Of a stretch of DNA of 64,000 nt, positions 43,701 to 52,606 are shown piece by piece. The DNA lies in assembly GCA_000727475.1 (NCBI GenBank), contig KL647294.1, positions 1,176,369-1,240,368 on the forward strand. The letters run 5' to 3'. Positions within the stretch are counted from its first letter, which is position 1. Every line of letters starts with the position of its first letter. The position numbers were made by a program, and so were the translations under genes. The notes beneath the pieces were generated by a model. The model searched no databases. It was not told the origin of the DNA and saw only the letters and a program-made list of their open reading frames with translations. Source of the DNA: Sarcocystis neurona (lineage: Eukaryota; Apicomplexa; Conoidasida; Eucoccidiorida; Sarcocystidae).

Positions 43701-46453
43701 CAGCAGCAATGGCACCTCTGCTGCCGTTCCTGTGGAAGGCCAACAACATTGCGTCCGCTGCTTTGCTGCTGCTGCTGCTGCTCCGGGGGGCTGTCCCCCG
43801 GGCTCGAAGAAGAAGAGAACAGCTCACTTGCTGAGAAGGACCTTGCGTCGACCTCGCCTTTGCGGCTTGTGTTGCAGCAGATCGGGCCGTAGTTGCAGCA
43901 GCAGGCCAGTGCCACCAGCGGCGAAGCCGTTGCTACTGCTGCTGCTGTCTTCCATCCCCCCCTCCCTCGGCGAGCAGCAGCAGCAGCAGTTTCACTTTCC
44001 CGACTGCTCTCCTCTTTATCCTTCCCGACTTGACTCAGCTGCTGCTGTTGCATGCGTGGGGCGGACGTTTGCCTGCTCGGACTGCTGGCTTCGAGCGGCG
44101 TCCGCTGCTGCTGTCCCCCAACTTCCTTCTTTGCTGCACCTTTTTCTCCGGTCTTCTCTACATTCTCCTGCTGCGCCAGTCCCTTTGTCCCCCCGTTCTC
44201 CTCCTCTTCCTTTTCTTGTCTTGTGCCTCGTCCTGCTGCTTCTTTGTCTGCGTCTTCCTCTTCGCTGCTGCTGCCGTTCTCCCCTTGCCGCAGCCCCCGC
44301 CGCCGTCGACGGTGCTGCTGCTGCCCTCTCTGCTGTCCCTGCAGGAGATCGTCGCTGCTCCTGCAGCAGGAGGAAGAGGAGGAGACGGCGCCTGTCGCCT
44401 TGCCTGCTGCTGAAGAGTCGAAGAGAAACGCAGACACTCTGCCCAGCATGCTGCCAGCAGCAACACCTATTCTGCTGTTCAAATGCAGGCATACTATCGG
44501 GTCTCCCAGTAGCGCAGGCAACAGCAGATGAACTGCAGGAGGCAGCAAGCAGTCCTCAGTAGAACTGCCAGACGGACAGGCAGCAGCAGCAGCAGACGGG
44601 AGGGGGGCCGCTCTGGGACCATGCCAGCCGGCAGCAGGTGCAGCAGCAGGTGCAGCAGCAGGCGGAAGATCGCTCGGGGAAACACGAGTGAAACGGTCAG
44701 CAGAACGCGGTGCAACAACAGAATCAGCAGCAGCAGCGTCGGGACGAGGAAGAGGCGGATGCGGCACAGAAGCGGCAACAGGACACGCAGACCCCGCAGC
44801 AGAAAGCCCGCCTGCAGCAGCGCAATGGGTCGCAGCAGAGGGGGGCCGCAACGAAGAAGCAGCACCAGCAGCAAGAAACGCTGGCACAGGGACCCGACTG
44901 CTGGAAGCCGAAGACGCAGAAGAAGCTGAAGAAGAAGAAGAGGAAGGATGCCCGTTGATGTGAGGAGCAGCAGGGGGGTCCCGAGTGACAAGAGCAGAGG
45001 GAAAAGGACGCGGCGCAGCAGCAGATGTAGGCGAAGAAGAATAGCAAGTGCTGTTCCTCAGAGAAACGAAGGACGGGGAGGAGGAGAGAGCAGCACATGG
45101 AGAAGAATACGGAGATGCTCGTACCGGCGTTGTCTCGAAGGATTGACGGGGAGGCGTCGACGCAGGGAACGAGGGTCGCCTGCTGCTGCTGCTACTTTTT
45201 CTTCTGCTGCGTTCGTGGCCCGCAGCAGATATATCAGCTTCCCCCCCGCCGCTTCGCTGCTGCTGCTTCTTTCGCTCTACCGCACTCTCATCCCCTCCTC
45301 CTCCTCCTTGCTGCTGGTGATTCTCCCCTTCTGTTGCGCTGTCTCCCGCTGCTACTGCTGGTGCTGCTCTGCTTTCTTCCCGCTGCTTTGCTGCTGCTCC
45401 TGCTGCTGCGCGTTCTTCCCATCGCTTCTCTGCTGCTGTTGCGCCTCCTCCTCCTCCTCGTCCCCCTTCCGGCTGCTTTGCTGCTACAAACGTAGCGACT
45501 CCTGCAGCCTGCTCGGCTGCTGCCACTCTGAAAGGCTGCTGCTGTTGCTGCCCGCTGATCTGTTGCTGCAGCTTCTTCGCGAGAAGCGTCTTGGCTCTGG
45601 CTGCTGCTGGGAACTTCGTCGGCGCCGCTGTTGCCGGTCGCCTGCTACCTGCGGCAGCAAGAGCACCTACAGGTGCACTCTCCATCACAGTAGAGGCACG
45701 CGAAGAAGAAGCAGCAGAAGGCGAGAAAGAGACGGAAGCAGCAGCAATGGAGAGACTATGCGAAGAGTCGGCAGTGGCCCTGGTGGGGGAGGCAGCAGGA
45801 GCAGCAGGACGGTTAGCAACACTCAGGACAGCAGCAGCAGCGCCAGCGCTCCTTGGCCGAGGACGCGTGGCCGCAGCAGCAGCAAACGGAAAACTAGGAG
45901 AACCTGCTGCAGGCGCCGCAGCTGCTCCTGTCTCGTCTTCTGCAAAAATTGCAGAAAAACGGGGGGGGCGTGTGCCAGAGGGGGATGCAGCAGCATCAGG
46001 AACAGCGCCTGCAGCAGCAGATGCAGCAGTAACAGGAACATCAACGCCCGGAGCGGCAGAAGCGGTAGGAGCGGCAGCAGCAGCAACAGCTGCAGGAGCA
46101 GTGGAGGCAGCAGCAGCGATACTCGAGGAGCCCTTAGTGTGTGTTGCGGCGTCGCCAGCAGCAGGCAGACGAACTACCGGCAGTGGCCCTGTTGCTGCCG
46201 TCACCGGCAGCAGCCGTGGAGACAGCGCAGCTGCTGCCGTTCCGTTCGGCTGCTGCACCTGCCGCCTCTGCTGCTGTTGCTGCTGCACCTTCTGGGGGCC
46301 GACCACAGCCTCTGCAGAGGAAGGAGCAGCAGCCGCTGCAGCATCCTCGGGGGCGTGCCCCTGCTGCTGCTGCAGCGGCATGCTGCCCCTGCTGCTGTTG
46401 CTACTGCTCTGCGTGGAGGACGACTTGCCCACTGCCGCTGCCGTCAGAGCCAT
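37630..46453 (-). CDS. Large beta-propeller-like protein with homopolymer-rich first exon (3' end not found)
   Basis: ATG 46453, with an in-frame TAG three codons upstream, opens exon 1 of 1334 codons to donor AACGAA|GTACGC at 42452. Exon 2 is 40955-41210 (acceptor tgtgccgcag, donor CTTCG|GTGCGT), joining in phase 0 and leaving in phase 1. Less certain exons are 40263-40307, 38674-38715 and 37630-37735, all phase-consistent; the last ends at TCTCCT|GTAAGT and reads CTALWRSVEANGLVVLDF. Exon 1 has many Ala, Ser, Gln and Gly runs. Around them lie strand-like segments: DPIVCLHLNSRIGVAAGSML, CVAVGSSCVYAVFGLNE and, across the junction, VVRWRLSSLKCLGG; then RVFIGGGGLGLVLSF in exon 2. These resemble WD/propeller blades (C/VAVG...V-x-W). 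Function unknown. Downstream candidate exons at 35.3-37.4 kb may complete it. An N gap lies in an intron. Confidence 0.55.
37745..40250. repeat. Microsatellite-dominated intron region
   Basis: (TA)n, TAGATA and TACA repeats fill 37960-38640, 38760-39280 and 39640-40130, apart from the short exon candidate at 38674-38715. A plus ORF ending at 40297 and minus frames in the same island compete with the short exon at 40263-40307. Confidence 0.7.
39291..39631. other. Assembly gap (341 N)
   Basis: A run of N flanked on both sides by long (TA)n (39251-39280 and 39635-39664). The gap is most likely a microsatellite that the assembly could not span, so its true length is unknown. Confidence 1.
40955..41210 (-). 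CDS. Propeller-like gene, exon 2
   Basis: 256 nt, phase 0 in and phase 1 out. It begins VVRWRLSSLKCLGGEHLVPP and carries a Ser/Ala run, then EGGGRVFIGGGGLGLVLSF. It joins exon 1 to complete a blade-like VYAVFGLNE-VVRWRL motif. Confidence 0.65.
41211..42451 (-). other. Intron 1 of the propeller-like gene
   Basis: This 1.24-kb intron is pyrimidine-rich on the coding strand. The plus strand therefore shows GAA/AGA-rich frames, including one of 447 codons (41141-42484) that is Lys/Arg/Glu-rich and has no conserved motif. Confidence 0.65.
42452..46453 (-). CDS. Propeller-like gene, exon 1 (1334 codons)
   Basis: One uninterrupted frame of 4002 nt, exactly 1334 codons, ends at a donor. Homopolymer runs alternate with Ser/Pro/Arg-rich linkers, an acidic/basic stretch around the middle, and Cys-rich segments (CCCNYGPICCNTSRK, CHCCWTCTC). 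The open frame continues past the donor for 36 codons into a pyrimidine-rich tail that I regard as intron. Confidence 0.7.
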
Positions 46454-47970
46454 CTCTCCCTAACGCGCAGATACCTACTGCTGCTGCTGCCGCACAGCCA
46501 AATAGAGTCTCACGCGTACTAAAAGAGGAGACGAGGGACAGCTACAGCTCCTACGTCATTCTCAGCGAAGGGAATGTAGGCAGCAACACAACCGGACGTG
46601 TGGACGCAAACCACCTGGCGAACACAGCATGCAAAATAATACAGATTCCTTCCACCTGTCATACGCGCAATATATGTGGTTCTATACAAACAAGGTGGAG
46701 TGGAGCGTGTGCGGAGCTCCCCTAGCAATCTAAAGGAAAACTTCATTCTACGACTTCAGCTGCAGGAGACTGGAGTACGCTGCAGTGAAACAGCAACTGC
46801 AGCATCACGCTTTTCCCATCGCTATTACTTTGTGCGGCCAACTCACACCCCACCCCCACCTACGAGCATTTTTGCTCGATTACTCACGCCGGATTCATCC
46901 GTAGTGCCGCGGTGGCCCGGCATTCCTGACTTGCGTATATCCGCACTGTCGCTTGACTGCGTCAGTGGCAGATAAAAAAGCCTTTCTTCCACCGTCGGCG
47001 CTTGGTCACAGCGAACCTCCCTTACTACAGCGAACTGCGAGTTAAGGAGGGCTGTTACAACAGAATATAGAGTAGTAGCGTTGCACAGGCGTACGGCAAT
47101 AAAGTATAGATAATGGGTTTCGAGAAAGCATATACAACAGTTCCATCAGAGAGTCTTTAACTTGCGGAAGGAGAGTACACTCTGGGACAAAACTCAGTGA
47201 AAAAACTCGGTGAACAACTAGCATAATGGAGCAAGACTGACAGGACGAAAATGAACCGCGGCGATTGAATCCCCGCAAAACACAAATTTATTCCGCAAGT
47301 ATTCCGCAAGTAGTTATCATTGTGGTCGCCTCGCTGTTTTGAATAATCAGGTGCGCTAGTAGCGCATCATTGAGAGCAGTCGTCGAGTCGTACGGATAAC
47401 GAGTATTAAGTGCTTGGAACATACGCCTTTTCTCGACGACAACTGCGGACAAGGCAGAACTCTGGTAAAGGTCCGATCGACAAAACCTCAACAAACGAGG
47501 AACAACTGGTCCCACCAGCACTGGTAGAGCCAGCGGGAGATAATGACGTTACAAGGGAGGTCAGTGGGCTCACAGTATCCTGGTAAGAATCCGTGAACGG
47601 GTCACACTAGACGGAAAAGGGGAAGACTAGTCACAGCTGCTCGTAAAAAGTGACTCAAGTCAGAGACGCATAAAAGACTAACTGGGCGGTGGCCTTGTTT
47701 GCACCTTGACTGCAGCGCTCGCTTCATATGATACGTAACACCTTGGGAGCATTACATCTCCGTAACCTTTCATATCTGGACACCTACATACATACTGCAT
47801 GTTGGCCACGAAAAAGAGACAGTGCCACTCAGAACAGAAAGCCGCCATCTCAAAGCCCGCGTACCTCCCAAGTACGCTCATCTACAAATAAGTGTGTACA
47901 CAGGTTTTTCTGAGGAGCACTTTCCACTGGCGACAAGTGCACGTCTAAGACGGGTAGCCGCCACTAGATA
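46454..47970. other. Upstream region of the propeller-like gene, no convincing exon
   Basis: Trinucleotide tracts end near 46500 and the DNA becomes compositionally even. This stretch should hold the promoter and leader of the 46453 gene. Two minus frames (47288-47521 and 46519-46746) have mixed composition but no ATG and no motif. I support no gene here. Confidence 0.45.
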
Positions 47971-47978
47971 AATACCAA

Positions 47979-48401
47979 CTAAATCACCGGAAAACATAGA
48001 GAGCCTCTGTCTTTCCCAGCTTCATCCTCGTCAAGGTACGGAGATGTTTTGCGAATGCTGTCACCGCGCCGCGGCGCATGCACGTGCAACCGCTCTGCAC
48101 GTGCCGGCGCGAGAGAGTTGCGTTGCTCGCCGCAGAGTCGAAAGATACACAAAACCAACTCGGCACCCAACGCGAGCAGAAAGGCGCAGAAAAAGAGTGC
48201 ATGACTAACACCGAGGTATTTGTTGCGCATGTGTCCTAATATGCCGTGGAAAGCACAGGACTGGAGGCGGCGGTGACTCCTATGGAGCCGACGAACAAGC
48301 CGCCTCGCAGTGGGCGGTCTGCGTACGCACAAGAGCAAATACATGCGAAAGGCCGTGTTGCAAAGAAGATGCGACAATGTGAGCGCAGACAAGACATACA
48401 C
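47979..48401 (-). CDS. Candidate membrane-protein exon, unidentified
   Basis: A 140-codon minus frame has two hydrophobic segments, TLSHLLCNTAFRMYLLLC and ALFFCAFLLALGAELVLCIF, separated by a basic His/Arg-rich loop. It ends with an acidic tail, SPYLDEDEAGKDRG. The first in-frame ATG encodes the Met in FRMYLL. A possible donor is TTTTCCG|GTGATT near 47990. No family is recognised; length alone could be chance in repeat-poor DNA. Confidence 0.3.
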   Translation of the reverse strand: MYVLSALTLSHLLCNTAFRMYLLLCVRRPPTARRLVRRLHRSHRRLQSCAFHGILGHMRNKYLGVSHALFFCAFLLALGAELVLCIFRLCGEQRNSLAPARAERLHVHAPRRGDSIRKTSPYLDEDEAGKDRGSLCFPVI

Positions 48402-48753
48402 GGCTAGTTATTATGTCTTTGAGTCACATGTGTGACATTACCGCAAGGGGTTCTCGCCACCGCGCAAGCTGGCGGACTGTGTTGCTCGGCCATCAGCGAG
48501 ACTACACGGCAGAGGCGCTGTAGGGCAATGTACTGTATTGCGCATTTGCCCGCAAAAACTCATAAAGAGATTCACCACCTTGACGACGTCGATGTTACCA
48601 ATAAGGCAGGTCGTCGCTGCCGCACAGAAGAGTGCGTTGGCGCTACAGTGGTTGCCGTGTCAGCTCTGAGGAATACTTGTCTCTCTGAGGCTAAACAAAT
48701 CCGTGGGTAAAAGCAAGCTCACAAGGTAGGCACTACGAAGAACACTCTTCATA

Positions 48754-49191
48754 CTAAATCTTTCTTCCCAGACGACTGAACGATTCCTTCGTAGGTCCAG
48801 TGTTGACGGGAATGGACCCGTCTTCCGCCGGTATATATATACCTGAACTGACATTCGCACTGGCCCAGCAGGTCGCCCCGTCCTCGAGACGGGTAAGGGC
48901 GACTGTACTCACTCTAACAACTCGCGGTAGCCGCCATTCATTCGGGCTTGCAAACAGACCAGGGTGTACATATGCGTGAGGGACAGTATCGAACCAAGAA
49001 TCTTCTTTGTCCCGCTTCGAAGGACGTCCGACTAATGGCAGGGAGATGCCGCGGAACTCGCACAGGGCGCGGCGGACAAAAAGGCGAAGTAGGGACGAAG
49101 AGGGAGGTGCGGCATGTCCTGTCGACGACACGGCCGTGCGGCTGCTTTTCTCCCTTTGGTGGATGAGGTACACTGTCTTGAACGATGACAA
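48754..49191 (-). CDS. Candidate exon, 145 codons, unidentified
   Basis: A minus frame with well-mixed composition contains SWFDTVPHAYVHPGLFASPN and RLEDGATCWASANVSSGIYI, and ends GPTKESFSRLGRKI and a stop. It has no ATG, so it would be the end of a spliced gene, possibly entered at the acceptor-like ttcaag near 49180. No similarity is recognised. Confidence 0.35.
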   Translation of the reverse strand: MSSFKTVYLIHQREKSSRTAVSSTGHAAPPSSSLLRLFVRRALCEFRGISLPLVGRPSKRDKEDSWFDTVPHAYVHPGLFASPNEWRLPRVVRVSTVALTRLEDGATCWASANVSSGIYIPAEDGSIPVNTGPTKESFSRLGRKI

Positions 49192-49199
49192 TTCAGCGT

Positions 49200-50060
49200 A
49201 GTGGGCACAGATGACACGGCAGCAGTGTGCGCTTTATCACGGCGTGGGGCTGTAGTCAACTAGAAGCGCCGCCAGCAACAACGAGTTGGCAAGTCAGCCA
49301 ACACGTTGACCTTTCACACTCTCCACTGGGTGGGAGCTACAAGTACGATTGTGACAGTACGTTGAGCACAGAAATCCATCTTCCGCAGCGTGCACAGTTG
49401 AGACAGTGTCTACACAAGCGGAACTACGCAGATACGCAGTAGCCTTTATCTCTCAAATGTTGACGTATTCCACTTAAGTTTGCGGTTATCAATTAATGAG
49501 TTGTAAGTGCAAACACAACTGAGAATGTAGTAGAGCACGCGACTCGCCATACTCCGACGGTTAGCCAAGTTCAACCCGCACAGTGCTGTTGGGCGAGAAA
49601 AACTATTTGTCACTCACTGTGGTCAAGCAACCGCTCGCGGAGCAGACAGTCGCAGAGCTACGTTATCGGAGTCAGCTCGTCTGCAGAGAGCTAGATGCCT
49701 TTTTACCCGAGAGACAGAGGCACACGAGCACACCAGCAGAACATTTGAACATGTATTCATATGCAAGCGTGACAAGATGGTTTGCGGTTGCGTGCCAAAT
49801 TCGCGCATCCCCGCGCTGGTGCATGCATGAAGCTTGTACCTGGTCAGCGTCCGAAAAGGACAGCCACGTTTCACATGAGGAACGTTTCTCACAAGCAGAG
49901 CAAGAAAAGGGATCTACTATGCGTTGCAGTCTCACCTACTAGCTCTCAACATTCAATCTGCAACACGTGACGCGCACGAGCTGTTGCTGTCTAGACCTTG
50001 TACTCAGCTGTCAAGAATTCCGCGCAATCCACCCACTTTACTTCGCTGAGAACTGCTTAC
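49200..50060. other. No convincing gene
   Basis: The longest frame (plus 49583-49942, 119 codons, starting at GTG) has mixed composition but no ATG, motif or splice partner. The opposite strand is almost as open. Confidence 0.4.
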
Positions 50061-50071
50061 TTCTGCTGAAC

Positions 50072-50326
50072 TCATAGCTCGCGGCCAAGAGGAATAAACT
50101 CTATACGAAAATTGAAGAACACGAACTGGAGAAGCGAAAGCCGTAGACCCAACTTTTTATTTGCTCGACGGAAGTACAGGGCTTTGGCATATGCGGAGGA
50201 AGGCATCGTGGAAACGTTCCGCCATCCAGTAGCATCTGCAAGCTCTCCTGTCACTGCTTCTCCATCAGGAACTGCATTCTCAGTAGGCTTGTTTCTCGAG
50301 AACAGGTGAAGATTTCCCTCTCTCAC
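50072..50326 (-). CDS. Candidate exon, unidentified
   Basis: The minus frame reads FSRNKPTENAVPDGEAVTGE and continues LADATGWRNVSTMPSSAYAK to a stop at 50072. The composition is protein-like. It has no ATG at its start. An acceptor and a partner exon were not identified. Confidence 0.3.
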   Translation of the reverse strand: MREGNLHLFSRNKPTENAVPDGEAVTGELADATGWRNVSTMPSSAYAKALYFRRANKKLGLRLSLLQFVFFNFRIEFIPLGREL

Positions 50327-50819
50327 GTTCTCGGTGTAGAACCTGATTCTAGAAGCACATACGCACGCTCAATTCTAAAGGCGTTGTGTGTAAACTATAC
50401 TCTGCAGGCGTGTATGTAAACTATACTGTGTAGAAGTTCACATCTATATAACTGCTGCCTGATACGTTCACTAAGAAACGCTGTGTCGTCGTGTACGCTG
50501 CAGTACGAGCAATGAAAACTCCTCACCAGAAAGTTCGCGGTCAGACCGCCCGCATGTCACCGCAGTTGCTCTCATGCAACTGCGAATGAACGTCTTCTCA
50601 AAAGTAATGTGCGGAGGACACTCGGAGCACCACTGAAGGACGAGGCGGCAAAGTTGGACTGATTAGCAGCACGCCGAAATTCACATGTCGAGATACACAT
50701 ATATTTACGTGTGACTGTTGAACCAAGGGTTGCGGACGCCTCATTCTCGATATTACAACTCCTGCGGCGACCGCGCCAGCCGTCTCAAACATCGCTGTCC
50801 CTCTACACAGTTCCGTACG

Positions 50820-51270
50820 TTCAAAATACACAGCTTAGCGTGGCCGCTGCTGATCCTAACGCTACTGCTGCTATCTCCTCTGCTTCAGTGCCGCTGATAC
50901 TGTTTGCCGTCTCTGTAGGTGGTGCTGATCCCGCCGTTAGAATGGCTGCTGCTGTTCCGATTGCAACTCCTCTTACTGCACTGCTGCTGCTGGTAACGAT
51001 ACAACTGATGAAGCTGCTGTTATCCCTCCTCGTGCGGCTTTTCTGCAGCTCCGCAGAGGCGGCTCCCGTTGCTGCTGTATCACACCAGTGGCATCCGCTG
51101 TCCACCTCCGCGAAATCTGTCCTTCTGGCCGGTTACTCGGCTGCTCTTGCACGTACGTGCAGTGGCAGCAATACCGAAAAAACGGCAGGATGCACAGTGT
51201 GGGCTGCTGCATCACGTCCGCCGCTGGTAGACAAACGCACGATACCGGTGTGCCGCCGTGACTGAAAAAG
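50820..51270 (-). CDS. Candidate Ser/Ala-rich exon, minus strand
   Basis: CTG-type triplets on plus give CAG-type on minus. Following acceptor acgctttttcag at about 51263 the minus strand reads SRRHTGIVRLSTSGGRDAAA; another frame reads QEQPSNRPEGQISRRWTADA. A 184-codon plus frame overlaps (50711-51265). Strand and frame are unresolved. Confidence 0.25.
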
Positions 51271-52014
51271 CGTTGTCTCCGCCGCTAATAGTAACAACGG
51301 TCTCAGTGGGGAAACTTTCGTTGCATCAAAACACGCACACAAAAAGAGAGACAAGAAGACGTGCACGCACTACGGGTGTATATATACCAGTTGGTATATG
51401 CATGCATATCGATATGCACACACGAACAACAGGCGTACACACGTAGCAAACTACGGGTATCGCCCACAACTCTCTGCATTTCGAGGCTTTGCTGAATCGA
51501 AAATTTTCCGACGACACTCACACCCGCCAGTGACTCACGCGTACACGGCGGTGTGCATACACGGACGTGCAGAGATACGCGCAGACATATACGTACGCAC
51601 ATACATACAGACAGGCGCACAGTCAAACCCTTACCGTATATACGTATGTATAGATACACCACACGGATGTAAACAAATACGCGTAAACGCCGAAGTCACA
51701 TAACGCAGCAGGTAATTTAGCGTTGACACAGAACACGCCGCCTAGTTCCTAAAAACTCCATTATCCTTCTATCTACTACTGTTTGTGCACGTAATTTAAG
51801 TGAGAACTGTGTTTGACTTCTGGCGTGACCATACGAAAAATTTTGCGAGTGAGTCACTCGTGCAATGCAACAAGCGAAGGGAGAAGCGTCCTCTTCTCCA
51901 GATATCCAAAAGCAGAAGCTCAGAACGGCTCTGTGGACTGGAGCGCCTCTCGGCAGAAGGAAAACAAGCGTCTGCTGAAGTGAAGAGAAACAAGAGACGT
52001 GGTCCGGTGTAGTT

Positions 52015-52490
52015 ACGCAGCTTTCCTCTTTCTTTCTCGTCCCCTTTCGCCTGCCCCCTTATAGTTCTCATTGAGGCATATTTTGCCTTCTTTCTCGTCC
52101 TCTTTCGCCTGCCTCCTCACAGTTCTTATTAAGGCATATTTTGAAAATCGCGTCCTTCTCCCCACTTCTTCTATGAATGTATCTCTCCATTCCCCAAGTC
52201 TGCCCTTTCTTTTTCCGAGCCTCTCCACAGCCACCCTACACGGATCACGACACCCCTCCTATTACGTAGTGGTGAACTTGTAGGATTTCCGGCCTCTCCT
52301 TCCCGGTCCTCTTCCTGTTCTTCATCTTTAATTCACCCTCTAAAGAGTTCCGGCTTCTTCTTCCCCGTTCTCGCCCTCTTCTTGTTCATCTTTGATTCAC
52401 CCTCTTAAAATTTCAGGCTTCTTCCCCGGTCTCTTCCTGTCCTTCATCTTTGATTTACCCTCATTTCGAGATCTGTATGTTATTCGTTCT
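52015..52490. repeat. Degenerate pyrimidine-rich tandem repeats (~60-65 bp)
   Basis: The plus strand repeats ctttctcgtcccctttcgcc then a ttctyattraggcatatttt element at about 2018 and 2084 of this 50-kb block (52018, 52084). A second family, gttcatctttgattcaccc, recurs at about 52320, 52383 and 52443. These lie just downstream of the Sec61 beta stop. Confidence 0.75.
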
Positions 52491-52503
52491 TCTTCAGTAA
52501 AAT

Positions 52504-52606
52504 TTAATCGGTGCCAGAAAACGCCAGCGAAACCTTGGCCATAATATGCAGGAGCACGACGCAGCCCATGAAGCAGAAGGCCATTATCAAGACTGTTGCA
52601 GGACCG
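52504..52606 (-). CDS. SEC61B: Sec61 beta, exon 3 with membrane anchor
   Basis: 103 nt ending in TAA at 52504-52506. The conserved GP-x-x-VL start of the anchor and the LHI-x-x-K end are present. Confidence 0.93.
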
